Below are positions 1 to 9,435 of a stretch of DNA of 64,000 bases, in pieces; the stretch's first letter is position 1, and every line of letters starts with the position of its first letter. The notes under the pieces were generated by a model that saw nothing but the letters and a program-made list of their open reading frames with translations, ran no database searches and had not been told where the DNA came from. This stretch comes from Mitsuaria sp. PDC51 (GTDB lineage Bacteria > Pseudomonadota > Gammaproteobacteria > Burkholderiales > Burkholderiaceae_C), in contig NZ_FOZE01000002.1 of the NCBI RefSeq assembly GCF_900113225.1, forward strand, positions 1,984,001 to 2,048,000, given 5' to 3'. The position numbers and the translations under genes were made by a program.

Positions 1-2
1 CC

Positions 3-2279
3 GAGGGCCCGGACGGCGGCGCGGGCCGCCAGCGGATCTCGGCGCACGAATATTTCGCGCAGCTCTCGCGCCGGCTGTCGACGCTGATCGGCGACGTGAC
101 CGAGGACGGCCAGGTCTTCCGCGTCGACCTGGCGCTGCGCCCCAACGGCAACTCCGGTCCGCCCGCGGTGAGCATGGCGATGCTGGAGGAGTACTTCCTC
201 GTCCAGGGCCGCGAGTGGGAGCGCTTCGCCTGGCTGAAGAGCCGCGTCGTCGCGCCGCGCGCCAGCGTCAAGAGCGGTCGCGCGATGCAGTTGCGCAGCC
301 TGGTCACGCCCTTCGTCTATCGGCGCTACCTGGACTACGGCGTCTTCGAGGGCCTGCGGCAACTGCACCGCAAGATCCGCGACGAGGCCCAGCGCCGCGC
401 CGCCGGCCGGCCCGAGCGCGCCAACGACGTGAAGCTCTCGCGTGGCGGCATCCGCGAGATCGAGTTCATCGTCCAGCTGCTGCAGGTGGTGCGCGGCGGA
501 CAGTTCCCGGAGATCCGCACCCGCTCGACGCTGAAGGCGCTGACGCGCCTGGCGGCGCGCGGCCTGATGAAGCCCGAGACCGCCACCGCGCTGGCCAAGG
601 GCTACGACTTCCTGCGTCGCGTCGAGCACCGCATCCAGTACCTGGACGACCAGCAGACCCACTGCCTGCCGGCCTCGGACGAGGACATCGGCTGGATCGC
701 GCGCAGCCTCTGCCTGAGCTGCAACAGCCACGCCTGCCCGCTGCTGGACCGGCTGATGGAGGTGCGCGAGCTGGTGGCGACCGAGTTCGACGCCTTGTTG
801 CACGACGGCGTCGCGCCGGGCAAGGGCAACTGCAAGAACGGCATGTGCGGCGGCCCGCCGCTGCCGATCGACAGCGAGGAGTTCCTCGACAAGCTGCAGC
901 CCGAGCTGGCCGCCAACGTGCGGCGCTGGGCCCAGCAGGCGCGGGTGCAGAACCTGCGCGAGGACTCCCGGCTGCGGCTGGCCAAGCTGGTCGGGCGCGC
1001 GGCGCTGGCGGTGCGCCAGGGCGAATGCACGCTGGACGCGGCGCAGCGCTTCGTCGACTGGATCGAGCCGCTGCTGCGCCGCGAGAGCTACCTGGCGCTG
1101 CTGGTCGAGCGGCCGGCGGTGCAGGGCCGGCTGCTGCGGCTGCTGGGCCTGGCGCGCTGGCCGATGCGCTACCTGATGCAGCATCCCGGCGTCATCGACG
1201 AACTGGCCGATGCACGGCTGCTGCACGAGCGCTTCGATGGCGCGGCCTTCATCCAGGACCTGCAGGCGCGCCATGACGCCTGGGCCGAGCATGGCGAGGC
1301 CAGCGAGGACGCGCTGCTGGACAGCGTGCGCCGCGCGCATCACGCCGAGGTCTTCCGCACGCTGGTGCGCGACGTGGAAGGGCAGATCAGCGTCGAGCAG
1401 GTGGCGGACGAGCTGTCGCTGCTCGCCGACGCGACGGTGCAATGCGTGCTGGACTGGGCCTGGGACCGGCTCAAGCAGAAGCACCGGCCCTCGCCGCGGC
1501 TGGCGGTGATCGCCTACGGCAAGCTCGGCGGCAAGGAACTGGGCTACGGCAGCGACCTGGACCTGGTCTTCCTCTTCGACGACGAGGACGACAACGCCGC
1601 CGAGATCTACGGCGCCTTCATCCGCAAGCTGATCACCTGGCTGACGATCCGCACCGCCGCGGGCGAGCTCTTCGACATCGACACCGCGCTGCGCCCCAAC
1701 GGCAACTCGGGGCTGCTGGTGACCTCGATCACCTCGTTCGAGAACTACCAGGGCGGCCGCGGCAGCAACACCGCGTGGACCTGGGAGCACCAGGCGATCA
1801 CGCGGGCGCGCTTCTGCGCCGGCGACGCATCGCTGGCCGAGCGCTTCGAGGCCACCCGCCGCGCGGTGCTGACCGCGCCGCGCGATCCGGCGGCGCTGCG
1901 CGACGAGGTCGTCGCGATGCGCGAGAAGCTGCGCGCCGCGCGCTCGGTGCGGACCGGCTTCTTCGACGTGAAGCACAGCCCGGGTGGCATGGTGGACGCC
2001 GAATTCGCGCTGCAGTACCTGATCCTGGCGCACTCGGCGCGACACCCCGAGCTGCTGGCCAACGCCGGCAACATCGCGCTGCTGCAGCGTGCCGAGTCCG
2101 CCGGGCTGCTGCCCGCCAACGTCGGCCGCGACGCCGCCGATGCCTATCGCGAGCTGCGCCGCGTGCAGCACCGGGCGCGGCTCAACGAGCAGTCCACCGC
2201 ACTCGATGGCGAAGCCGCCGAGGCGCTCGCGCCGCAGCGCGACGCGGTGCTGACGCTCTGGCGGGCCGTCTTCGGCTGA
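3..2279 (+). CDS. glnE: Bifunctional glutamine synthetase adenylyltransferase/adenylyl-removing enzyme, 5'-truncated
   Basis: GlnE adenylylates and de-adenylylates glutamine synthetase in response to PII, tuning nitrogen assimilation in the cytoplasm. The frame is open from the window edge, so the N-terminus is missing; about 758 codons are visible. The duplicated nucleotidyltransferase architecture is clear: a first copy with VDLALRPNGNSG near base 125 and a second with GKLGGKELGYGSDLDLVF near 1520-1575 followed by FDIDTALRPNGNSG near 1675. The second copy corresponds to the C-terminal adenylylating domain and ends with the usual helical tail. It is followed 21 bp later by the rhombosortase gene in the same direction. 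The identity is secure; only the 5' end is unseen. Confidence 0.95.
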   Translation, partial: EGPDGGAGRQRISAHEYFAQLSRRLSTLIGDVTEDGQVFRVDLALRPNGNSGPPAVSMAMLEEYFLVQGREWERFAWLKSRVVAPRASVKSGRAMQLRSLVTPFVYRRYLDYGVFEGLRQLHRKIRDEAQRRAAGRPERANDVKLSRGGIREIEFIVQLLQVVRGGQFPEIRTRSTLKALTRLAARGLMKPETATALAKGYDFLRRVEHRIQYLDDQQTHCLPASDEDIGWIARSLCLSCNSHACPLLDRLMEVRELVATEFDALLHDGVAPGKGNCKNGMCGGPPLPIDSEEFLDKLQPELAANVRRWAQQARVQNLREDSRLRLAKLVGRAALAVRQGECTLDAAQRFVDWIEPLLRRESYLALLVERPAVQGRLLRLLGLARWPMRYLMQHPGVIDELADARLLHERFDGAAFIQDLQARHDAWAEHGEASEDALLDSVRRAHHAEVFRTLVRDVEGQISVEQVADELSLLADATVQCVLDWAWDRLKQKHRPSPRLAVIAYGKLGGKELGYGSDLDLVFLFDDEDDNAAEIYGAFIRKLITWLTIRTAAGELFDIDTALRPNGNSGLLVTSITSFENYQGGRGSNTAWTWEHQAITRARFCAGDASLAERFEATRRAVLTAPRDPAALRDEVVAMREKLRAARSVRTGFFDVKHSPGGMVDAEFALQYLILAHSARHPELLANAGNIALLQRAESAGLLPANVGRDAADAYRELRRVQHRARLNEQSTALDGEAAEALAPQRDAVLTLWRAVFG

Positions 2280-2300
2280 CGCGTCGCGGACGAGGCCCCG

Positions 2301-2903
2301 ATGCCGGGACGCGCTTGGCTGCTGGTGGCGATGGCGCTCGCGATCGGCTCGCTGGTCGCCTGGGTCCAGCCCGCGCCGGTGCAGGCCGCGCTCGAGTGGC
2401 GGCCCGGGTTCGTGGCCAGCGAGCCGTGGCGCGCGGTCAGCGCCGCGTGGCTGCATTGGAGTCCCCAGCACCTGATCGCCAACCTGGCCGGCTGTGCCGT
2501 CGTGGGCCTGCTGGGCGTCGCCGCGCGCCTGGGACCGTGGGACGCGGTCGCCTGGTTGCTGGCCTGGCCGCTGACGCAGGTCGGGCTGCTGATCGAACCG
2601 TCGCTCGAGCGCTTCGGCGGCGCCTCGGGCGTGCTGCATGCGGGCGTCGCCGTCGCCGCGATCGGGATGATGCGAATGCGCGCCTCGCATGGGCGCGAGC
2701 GCGTCATCGGCCTGCTGATCGGGCTGGGACTGATCGCGAAGGTCGCGGCGGAGCGCCCCTTGGCCGGCCCGCCGCTGCGGCATTGGGACGGCTGGAACAT
2801 CGCGATCGCGCCGCTGTCCCATTTCACCGGCCTGGTCGGGGGCACTGCGGCGGCGCTGCTGTGTGCGTTGGCCGCGCGGGCCTGGACACGCCGCCGGGCA
2901 TGA
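2301..2903 (+). CDS. rrtA: Rhombosortase (rhomboid-family intramembrane serine protease)
   Basis: A 200-residue, strongly hydrophobic protein with about six membrane segments. Rhomboid hallmarks are present in order: HLIANLAG in an early membrane helix, the serine nucleophile in GASGVLHAG, and a late-helix histidine in SHFTGLVGG. The short length and the GxSGxLH form match the rhombosortase subfamily, whose known role is to cleave C-terminal GlyGly-CTERM sorting tails in the inner membrane. An ATG preceded by GAGG supports the start. The next gene begins 9 bp downstream. I see no GlyGly-CTERM substrate in the window, so the substrate is unknown. Confidence 0.8.
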   Translation: MPGRAWLLVAMALAIGSLVAWVQPAPVQAALEWRPGFVASEPWRAVSAAWLHWSPQHLIANLAGCAVVGLLGVAARLGPWDAVAWLLAWPLTQVGLLIEPSLERFGGASGVLHAGVAVAAIGMMRMRASHGRERVIGLLIGLGLIAKVAAERPLAGPPLRHWDGWNIAIAPLSHFTGLVGGTAAALLCALAARAWTRRRA

Positions 2904-2912
2904 TCCGGCGCC

Positions 2913-3797
2913 ATGGAACGCAAACAGCGACTCGACGGCGCGGCGGTGGCCATCCTGCTGGGATGCTGCGTGCTGTGGGGCCTGAACCAGGTCGCGGCCA
3001 AGGCCGCGCTGGCGGAGATGGGCCCGCTGTGGCAGGCCGCGCTGCGCTCGGGCCTGGCCGGCCTGCTGGTGTGGGGCTTCGCCGCGGCGCGCGGCATCGC
3101 GCTGTTCCGCCCTGATGGCAGCCTGCCCGGCGGCCTGCTCGCCGGCCTGCTGTTCGCGGCCGAATTCGCCTGCATCTTCGTCGGGCTGCAGTACACGACA
3201 GCGTCGCGGATGGTGGTGTTCCTCTATCTGTCGCCCTTCGTCGTCGCGCTGGGCATGCCGCTGATCTCGCCCGCCGAGCGATTGACGATGCGCCAGACGG
3301 TGGGCTTGCTGATCGCCTTCGGCGCGGTGGCGTTCGCGTTCGGCGAGGGCCTGCAGGGCACCGGGCAGGCGATGCAATGGCTCGGCGACGCGCTGGGCGT
3401 GCTGGCCGCGCTGCTGTGGGGCGGCACGACGCTGGCGATCCGTGCGACGCGGCTGTCGTCGGCGAGCGCCGAGAAGACGCTGCTGTACCAGCTCGGCGTG
3501 TCGGCGCTGGCCCTGGCGGCGGGCGCGCTCGCCACCGGCGAGGTCCTGCCGCTGGCCTGGTCCTGGCGACTGGTCGGGCTCTTCGGCTTCCAGGCGGTGA
3601 TCGTCTCCTTCGCCAGCTACCTGCTGTGGTTCTGGCTGATCCGCCATTACCCGGCGACCCGGCTGTCCAGCTTCACGCTGAGCACGCCGCTGTTCGGGCT
3701 GCTCGCGGGCGCGCTGCTGCTCGGCGAGCCGATCACGCCGCGGCTGATGCTCGCGCTGGCCGGGCTCGCGGCCGGCATCGTGATGGTCAATCGCTGA
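2913..3797 (+). CDS. EamA/DMT-family transporter
   Basis: A 294-residue inner-membrane protein with about ten hydrophobic helices arranged as two EamA repeats. The first starts near GCCVLWGLNQVAAKAAL and the second near LGVLAALLWGGTTLAIRAT. Family members export amino acids, metabolites or drugs, and the substrate cannot be read from sequence. It lies 9 bp behind the rhombosortase gene and may be co-transcribed with it. No adjacent regulator suggests a specific ligand. Confidence 0.85.
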   Translation: MERKQRLDGAAVAILLGCCVLWGLNQVAAKAALAEMGPLWQAALRSGLAGLLVWGFAAARGIALFRPDGSLPGGLLAGLLFAAEFACIFVGLQYTTASRMVVFLYLSPFVVALGMPLISPAERLTMRQTVGLLIAFGAVAFAFGEGLQGTGQAMQWLGDALGVLAALLWGGTTLAIRATRLSSASAEKTLLYQLGVSALALAAGALATGEVLPLAWSWRLVGLFGFQAVIVSFASYLLWFWLIRHYPATRLSSFTLSTPLFGLLAGALLLGEPITPRLMLALAGLAAGIVMVNR

Positions 3798-3870
3798 GCG
3801 CCGGCTTCAACGCCCGCGCCGTGCGCCGTCACGGCGCACTCCCTCCGCCAACCCCCGATAAACCCTCGGA

Positions 3871-3890
3871 CTAACTCTTTCGAGGGAGTT
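3871..3890 (+). promoter_or_regulatory. Imperfect palindrome shared with the 22.3 kb divergent promoter
   Basis: CTAACTCTTTCGAGGGAGTT contains inverted arms AACTC (3873-3877) and GAGTT (3886-3890) around a central TCGA. Its first 18 bases occur exactly, on the other strand, at 22277-22294 between a NarL-type response regulator and its sensor kinase. It lies about 85 bp upstream of the large sensor gene. The likely reading is a binding site for a two-component response regulator; which protein binds is not known. Confidence 0.5.
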
Positions 3891-3941
3891 GTCGCGCGGG
3901 TGTCGCCTTGCGGTCGTCGAGGTCGGCCCATATCATCGAAT

Positions 3942-3966
3942 TTCATGTAGTGTTCCCTACATTGAA
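3942..3966 (+). promoter_or_regulatory. TetR-type operator candidate, near copy of the one at 18924
   Basis: TTCATGTAG (3942-3950), a 6-base spacer, then CTACATTGAA (3957-3966). The palindrome upstream of the TetR gene is TTCATGTAG, 6 bases, CTACATGAA, so the two differ only in the spacer and one inserted T. The site ends 7 bases before the chosen start of the sensor kinase gene, where a bound repressor would block transcription. Confidence 0.55.
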
Positions 3967-3973
3967 GCCAGCG

Positions 3974-6900
3974 ATGAACGACCTTGCCCGCCTTCCCTTC
4001 CTCGAGTTGACCCCGCGCGGGACTCGCCTGCACCGGGCCAGTCCGCAGCGCGGTCCGTCCGTCCTCGTGGCCGGACGCGGCCATCAGGCGCCGGCCGCGC
4101 TGGCGCTGCTGCAGCGTGAATACGCGCTGCGCGGCGCGCTCCGGCCGGACTGGGCCGCGGTGCCGCAGGCGCTGCAGCCCAGTGGCGAGGGCGTCGTGCT
4201 GCTGCTCCAGGACCCGGGCGGCCGGCTGCTCGGCGAGACGGCCCGGCCGCCGATGGCGCCGGCGGCCTTCCTGCGCCTGGCGCGGGCCATCGTGTCCGCG
4301 GTGGCCGGCATGCACGCCGCCGGCATCGTCCATCGCGCGCTCGGCCCGGATTGCATCCTGGTCGACGAGGCCGCCGGCAGGGCGACGCTGACCGGCTTCG
4401 GCTTCGCGCTGCGCCAGGGCGAGCCCCAGGCCCGCGGCGAGGAAGCGCTGGCCTGGGACGATGCCCGCTTCGACTACATGGCGCCGGAGCTGGGCGGGCG
4501 GATGAATGTCGAGGTCGACGCGCGCGCCGATCTCTACGCCCTGGGCTGCCTGTTCCACGAACTGCTGACCGGCGCGCCGCCCTTCGATGGCGACAACGCC
4601 GCCGCCCGCATCCACGCCCATGCGACCCGCCTGCCGTCGCCGGTGCACGCGCTGCGGCCGGAGGTCCCGGCGCAGCTCTCGCGCCTGGTGCTGCGCCTGC
4701 TGCAGAAGTCGCCGGACCGCCGCTATGCCGACGCCGGCGCGCTGCTGGCCGACCTGCGCAGCTGCGACGAACTGCTGCGCCGCCACGGCACCATCCCCGA
4801 CTTCGTGCTCGATGCCGGCGCCGCGCTGGCCGGCGCGCACGAACCCGGCCCGGTGGTCGGCCGCGACGACGAGCTCGCCCAGCTCGCCGCGCTCTATCGC
4901 GCGGTGGCCGAGGGCGAAGGTGCCCGCACCGCCTGGGTCTGGGGCGGACCGGGCATCGGCAAGTCGGCGCTGCTGCGCGAAGCGGTCGCGCGGATGCGGC
5001 AGCCCGTCGCGCCGCTGGTGGCCGCCGGCAAGTGCGACGCCGCGCGCAGCGGCGTGCCCTTCGACGCGCTGGCGCGGGCGCTGGAGCCGCTGCTGCAGGG
5101 CGTGCTGGGCAGCGCCGAGGCCGACTTCGAGACCTGGCGGGACCGGCTGCGCCGCGCCGCGCAGCCGGTCGGCGCGACGCTCGCCGGCTGGGTGCCGGGC
5201 CTGGCCGCCGTGCTCGGTCCGCAGGACGGGCCGGCCGCGCCGGTGCCGGGCGACGCGGCGCTGGTCTTCGAGCGCGAGATCGTCCTGCGCGCCATGGCCC
5301 GGCTGTTCGCCGCCTTCGCGCGGCCGGAGCGTCCGCTGGTGCTGCTGATCGACGACCTGCAGTGGGCGGATGTCGACACGCTCAAGGTGCTGGAGCGCCT
5401 GCTGATCGACCACGCCGATGCGCCGCTGCTGCTGGCGGGCTCCATGCGGTCGGGCGAGACGCACGCGCCGCATCCGCTGCGCGCGGCGCCGCTGTTCAGC
5501 CGCGCTGGCGCCTGCCACCTGGCGCTGCGGCCGCTGGACGACGACGCCGTGCGGGCCCTGGTCGCGCAGGTGCTGCACCAGGACGTCTCGGCGCTGGGGC
5601 CGCTGCTGGACCTGGTCCAGCACCTGACCGGCCACAACCCCTTCTTCATCCGCCGTCTGCTGGGTCGCCTGGTCGCGAAGGGCCAGCTCGCCTACGACCC
5701 CGCGACCACGCGCTGGGCCTGGCATGCCGAGCGCACCGCGGCCAGCCCGGTCATCCACGACGTCGGCGAGCTGCTGGCGCGCGAGCTCGACGAGCTGCCC
5801 GACGCCGCGCTCGCCCTGCTGCGCGCGATGGCGAGCCTGGGCGACCGCGCGGCGCCGGCGCTGCTCGCGGTGGCCGTCGACAGCACCGAGGGCCCGCTCG
5901 CGGCCGCGATGGCGCCCGCGCTGCAGGCGGGTTTTGTCGTGCTCGACCGCGGCGACTGGACCTTCACCCATGACCATGTCCGCGAGGCGGTCCTCGGCGC
6001 GATCGCGCCGGCCGAGCGGGCCGCGCTGCACCTGGCGATCACGCGCCGGCTGCGCGCCGCCAACGACGAACGCATCCCCGCCTTCCTGATCGCCACGCAG
6101 GCCAACCTCGCGCGGCCGGCGGTGGTGCATCCGATCGAGCATCGCGCCTTCGCGCTGATCAACCTGGAAGCGGGCAAGCGCGCGAAGGCGGCCACCGCGC
6201 ATCACGCGGCGCTGGATTTCTTCGGCTGGACGCTGACCTGGCTGGGCGACGAGCAGACCAGTCCCGAGGCGCTGGAGGCCAGCCTGCTCTGCGGCGAGGC
6301 CGAGTTCATGACCGGTGCGCTCGAGGCCGCCGAGATGCGCCTGGCGGCGCTGCAGGGCCTGGCCGGCGACGGACTGTTCAGCGCCGAGGTGGCCCGGCTG
6401 CGGGTGGCCCTGTACACGACGCTGGGCCGCTACGACCTGGCGCTGGACATCGGCCTGGCCTTCCTGGCCAGCGCGGCGGGCATCGTGCTGCCGCGCCATC
6501 CGACGCCGGCGCAGGTCGACGCGGAATACGCGCCGCTGCGCGCCTGGTTCGATGAACACGGCGTCGACGCGCTGCGCGACTGGCCGGTCGATCCGGACCC
6601 GCGCCGCCGGGCGCTGGTCAACGTCTTCGCCGACCTGGTCCCGCCGGCGATGTATTCGGACCAGCAGCTGGTCGACCTGATGCTGCTGCGCGTGGTCCGG
6701 TTGGCGATCGCGCATGGCCATTGCGACGCCTCCGCCAACGCCTACGTCTGCCTGATCCAGGTGCTCGGCGCGCGTTATGGCGATTTCGCCAGCTCGCGCG
6801 CCTTCGGCGAGCTGGCGCTGCACCTCGTCGGCGAGCGCGGCCTGCGCCGCTACCAGGCGCGCGTGCTGCACACCTATGCGACCTTCGTCGTGCCCTGGAC

Positions 6901-9100
6901 CCAGCCGGCGCGCGGCGCGCGCGAGGTCTTCGGCCGCGCCTTCGAGATCGCCACCCGCGAGGGCGACCACACCTTCGCGCTGTACTGCGGCCGCAACCAG
7001 GCCACCGGCATGCTTTTCGCGGGCGAGTTCCTCGAGGACGTGCGCCAGACCGTCGAGGCCGCGCTGGCGCGGGCCAAGGACGCCAACTTCCGGCTGGTCG
7101 TCGACGCGGTGCTGGCGCAGCGCACGCTGCTGAGCGTGCTGCAGGACGGCGAGCCGCGCGGCGAGCGCATGGCCGAGCCGGTCGAGGGCGCGCCGGTGAC
7201 GCTGGTGGACCTGGCCTACTGGACCTACCGGCTGCAGGCGGGGCTGCTCTTCGGCGACCTGGCCGAGGCGCTCGAGTCGCGCCGGCGCGCGCAGGCCTGC
7301 GTCGCCGTCGCCCGCAACTTCGCCGAATGCGGCGACCTGGCCTTCTACGGCGCGCTCGCGCTGCTGCAGCTGCGTGAGCGCGACCAGGCGCAGGAGGCGG
7401 CGCTGCGCCATCACCTCGCGTCGCTGGACGGCTGGGCCGCGGAATGTCCGGAGAACTTCGGCGCGCGCCGCGCGCTGGTGCTGGCCGAGCAGGCGCGCGC
7501 GCTGGGCCATCTGGCCGAGGCGGCGGACCTGTTCTCCACCGCGGTGACGCAGGCGCGGCGCCACGGCTTCACCCAGGTCGAGGCGCTGGCGGCGGAGCTG
7601 GCCGCGGCTTTCCACGCCGGCCTCGGTCGCGAGATCGAGCGCCGCGCCTACCTGCGCCATGCCCTGGCCGCCTGGCAGCGCTGGGGCGCGGCGGCCAAGG
7701 CGCGTCAGCTGCAACAGCGCCATCCGGAGCTGCAGGAGGCCGACGCGCCGGGGCCGACCAGCCGCCTGCACGAGCTCGATGTCCAGGCGGTGCTGCGCAT
7801 CACCCATGCGCTGGCCAGCGACATCGTGCCCGAGCGCATCGTCGAAACGACCATGCGCACCGCGCTCGAATCGGCGGGCGCCGACTACGGCGCGCTCGCG
7901 TTGTGGCGCGACGGCGAGTGGACGGTGCGGGCCAGCGCGCGCATGGTCGCGGGGCAGATCGCGGTGACGCAGACGCCGGCGGCCTTCAGCGCCGAGCAGC
8001 TGCCGGTGACCATCGCCCATGCGGTCGCGCGCACGCAGCATGCGACCCAGTACGACGACGCGCGCGAGGCCCTGGCGCTGGCGCAGGACGACTACGTGAA
8101 GCGCGCGCGGCCGCGCTCGCTGCTGTGCGTGCCGATGATGCGCTACGCGCGCCTGATCGGCGTGCTGTACCTGGAGAACAGCCTGGCGCCGCGGGTGTTC
8201 ACGCCGGCCAAGGCGGAGCTGCTGGAGGTGATCGCCTCGCAGGCGGCCTTCTCGCTCGAGAACACGCGGCTGTACGAGGAGCTCGTCGACCAGAACCGCC
8301 AGCGCGCCGAGGCCGAGGAGCGGCTGCGCGCGGCGCTGGCCGAGCTCGGCCGCGCGAGCCGGCTCAAGGCGATGGGCGAGCTGGTGGCCTCCATCGTCCA
8401 CGAGATCGGCCAGCCGCTGAGCGCCATCGACACCTCGGCCAGCGCCGCCTCGCGCTGGCTGGAGCGCGACGAGCCCGACATCGGCGAGGCGCTGGCGATG
8501 GTCTCCCATGTCCGGCTCAGCGCCAAGCGCGCCAAGAGCATCATCCAGGGCCTGCGCGCGATGGCGCGCAAGGCCGAGCCGCAGTTCGCCGACATCGACC
8601 TGTGCGACGCACTGCGCGAGTGCGTGTCGCTGGTGGCCGGCTCGATGGCGGAGCTCGGGGTGACGCTCTCGGTGCTCGGCCCGGCGCAGCCCTGCCGCGT
8701 GCGCGGCGACCGGGTGCAGCTGCAGCAGGTCGCCATCAACCTGCTGATGAACGGCGCGGAGGCGATGGCCGACGTGCCCGAGGGACAGCGTCGCCTGACG
8801 ATGCGCTGGGGCGCGGCGCTGCCGGACCTGATCCGCGTCGAGATCGAGGATCGCGGCACCGGCATCCCGCCCGATGCGGCGGCGCAGCTGACCGAGCCCT
8901 TCTTCACGACCAAGTCCCACGGCATGGGCATGGGGCTGGCGATCTGCAAGTCCATCGTCGACGCCCATGCCGGCACGCTGGCCTTCGAGCCGGGCCGCGA
9001 GGGCGGCACGCTGGTCACCTTGCAGCTGCCGAGTGCCGGCGCACGGAGCATGCCGACGGCGCCGCATCCCGCCGGCGTCGCGGCGATGGCGGACGCCTGA
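3974..9100 (+). CDS. Giant sensor: kinase-like domain, AAA ATPase, TPR-like region, GAF and histidine kinase
   Basis: A 1708-residue cytoplasmic signalling protein. A protein-kinase-like domain spans about residues 20-270, with HRALGPDCI near 120, LTGFGFA near 140 and APELGG near 168. The catalytic Asp of both HRD and DFG is missing, so it looks like a pseudokinase. An AAA_16-type ATPase follows, with P-loop GGPGIGKSALL near 326 and Walker B LLIDDLQWAD near 457. A helical repeat region runs to about 1260, a GAF domain covers about 1265-1430, and a histidine kinase core ends the protein: His1476 in SIVHEIGQPLSA, N-box NLLMNGAEAM near 1588, GMGMGLAI near 1650. I chose ATG 3974 because an upstream in-frame ATG at 3908 would place an operator-like palindrome inside the gene. 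Two response regulators lie downstream at 11.4-12.5 kb and are the likely partners. Confidence 0.85.
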   Translation: MNDLARLPFLELTPRGTRLHRASPQRGPSVLVAGRGHQAPAALALLQREYALRGALRPDWAAVPQALQPSGEGVVLLLQDPGGRLLGETARPPMAPAAFLRLARAIVSAVAGMHAAGIVHRALGPDCILVDEAAGRATLTGFGFALRQGEPQARGEEALAWDDARFDYMAPELGGRMNVEVDARADLYALGCLFHELLTGAPPFDGDNAAARIHAHATRLPSPVHALRPEVPAQLSRLVLRLLQKSPDRRYADAGALLADLRSCDELLRRHGTIPDFVLDAGAALAGAHEPGPVVGRDDELAQLAALYRAVAEGEGARTAWVWGGPGIGKSALLREAVARMRQPVAPLVAAGKCDAARSGVPFDALARALEPLLQGVLGSAEADFETWRDRLRRAAQPVGATLAGWVPGLAAVLGPQDGPAAPVPGDAALVFEREIVLRAMARLFAAFARPERPLVLLIDDLQWADVDTLKVLERLLIDHADAPLLLAGSMRSGETHAPHPLRAAPLFSRAGACHLALRPLDDDAVRALVAQVLHQDVSALGPLLDLVQHLTGHNPFFIRRLLGRLVAKGQLAYDPATTRWAWHAERTAASPVIHDVGELLARELDELPDAALALLRAMASLGDRAAPALLAVAVDSTEGPLAAAMAPALQAGFVVLDRGDWTFTHDHVREAVLGAIAPAERAALHLAITRRLRAANDERIPAFLIATQANLARPAVVHPIEHRAFALINLEAGKRAKAATAHHAALDFFGWTLTWLGDEQTSPEALEASLLCGEAEFMTGALEAAEMRLAALQGLAGDGLFSAEVARLRVALYTTLGRYDLALDIGLAFLASAAGIVLPRHPTPAQVDAEYAPLRAWFDEHGVDALRDWPVDPDPRRRALVNVFADLVPPAMYSDQQLVDLMLLRVVRLAIAHGHCDASANAYVCLIQVLGARYGDFASSRAFGELALHLVGERGLRRYQARVLHTYATFVVPWTQPARGAREVFGRAFEIATREGDHTFALYCGRNQATGMLFAGEFLEDVRQTVEAALARAKDANFRLVVDAVLAQRTLLSVLQDGEPRGERMAEPVEGAPVTLVDLAYWTYRLQAGLLFGDLAEALESRRRAQACVAVARNFAECGDLAFYGALALLQLRERDQAQEAALRHHLASLDGWAAECPENFGARRALVLAEQARALGHLAEAADLFSTAVTQARRHGFTQVEALAAELAAAFHAGLGREIERRAYLRHALAAWQRWGAAAKARQLQQRHPELQEADAPGPTSRLHELDVQAVLRITHALASDIVPERIVETTMRTALESAGADYGALALWRDGEWTVRASARMVAGQIAVTQTPAAFSAEQLPVTIAHAVARTQHATQYDDAREALALAQDDYVKRARPRSLLCVPMMRYARLIGVLYLENSLAPRVFTPAKAELLEVIASQAAFSLENTRLYEELVDQNRQRAEAEERLRAALAELGRASRLKAMGELVASIVHEIGQPLSAIDTSASAASRWLERDEPDIGEALAMVSHVRLSAKRAKSIIQGLRAMARKAEPQFADIDLCDALRECVSLVAGSMAELGVTLSVLGPAQPCRVRGDRVQLQQVAINLLMNGAEAMADVPEGQRRLTMRWGAALPDLIRVEIEDRGTGIPPDAAAQLTEPFFTTKSHGMGMGLAICKSIVDAHAGTLAFEPGREGGTLVTLQLPSAGARSMPTAPHPAGVAAMADA

Positions 9101-9435
9101 CCGTGGCCTCGGCTCGCGTCGATGGGCGGGGCGGTCGGATCCGCGCTTGCGCGGCCGGCCAGGCGCGGCGCCGGGAAATCCTGTGCCAAGGGATGAGGCG
9201 CGTGGACCGCGGGTCTCGGACGCGTCGCCCTGGGAAGGGGAGGGGTGAAACCCAGGTATGGGGAGGACCGCCGCTCGGTCGGATAGGCCTGCGGGCCGCG
9301 CTCTGGTCCGATCGATCCCATCGCGGAGACGGTGTCCCCGGACCCGGCGCACCGCGATCCGCCGTCCCGTCGGCGGTCCGCCGCACAGGGTGGCGGGCCC
9401 GTGCCGCCGGGCAACCCCGATCCAAGGAGTTCCAG
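9101..9435. other. Intergenic region without a recognisable gene
   Basis: 335 bp between the sensor kinase and the DUF4148 gene. It contains a short stem CCTGGG/CCCAGG around 9228-9256 and otherwise only GC-rich sequence. The last bases carry AAGGAG, the ribosome-binding site of the next gene. I see no promoter I would defend and no known RNA motif. Confidence 0.5.
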
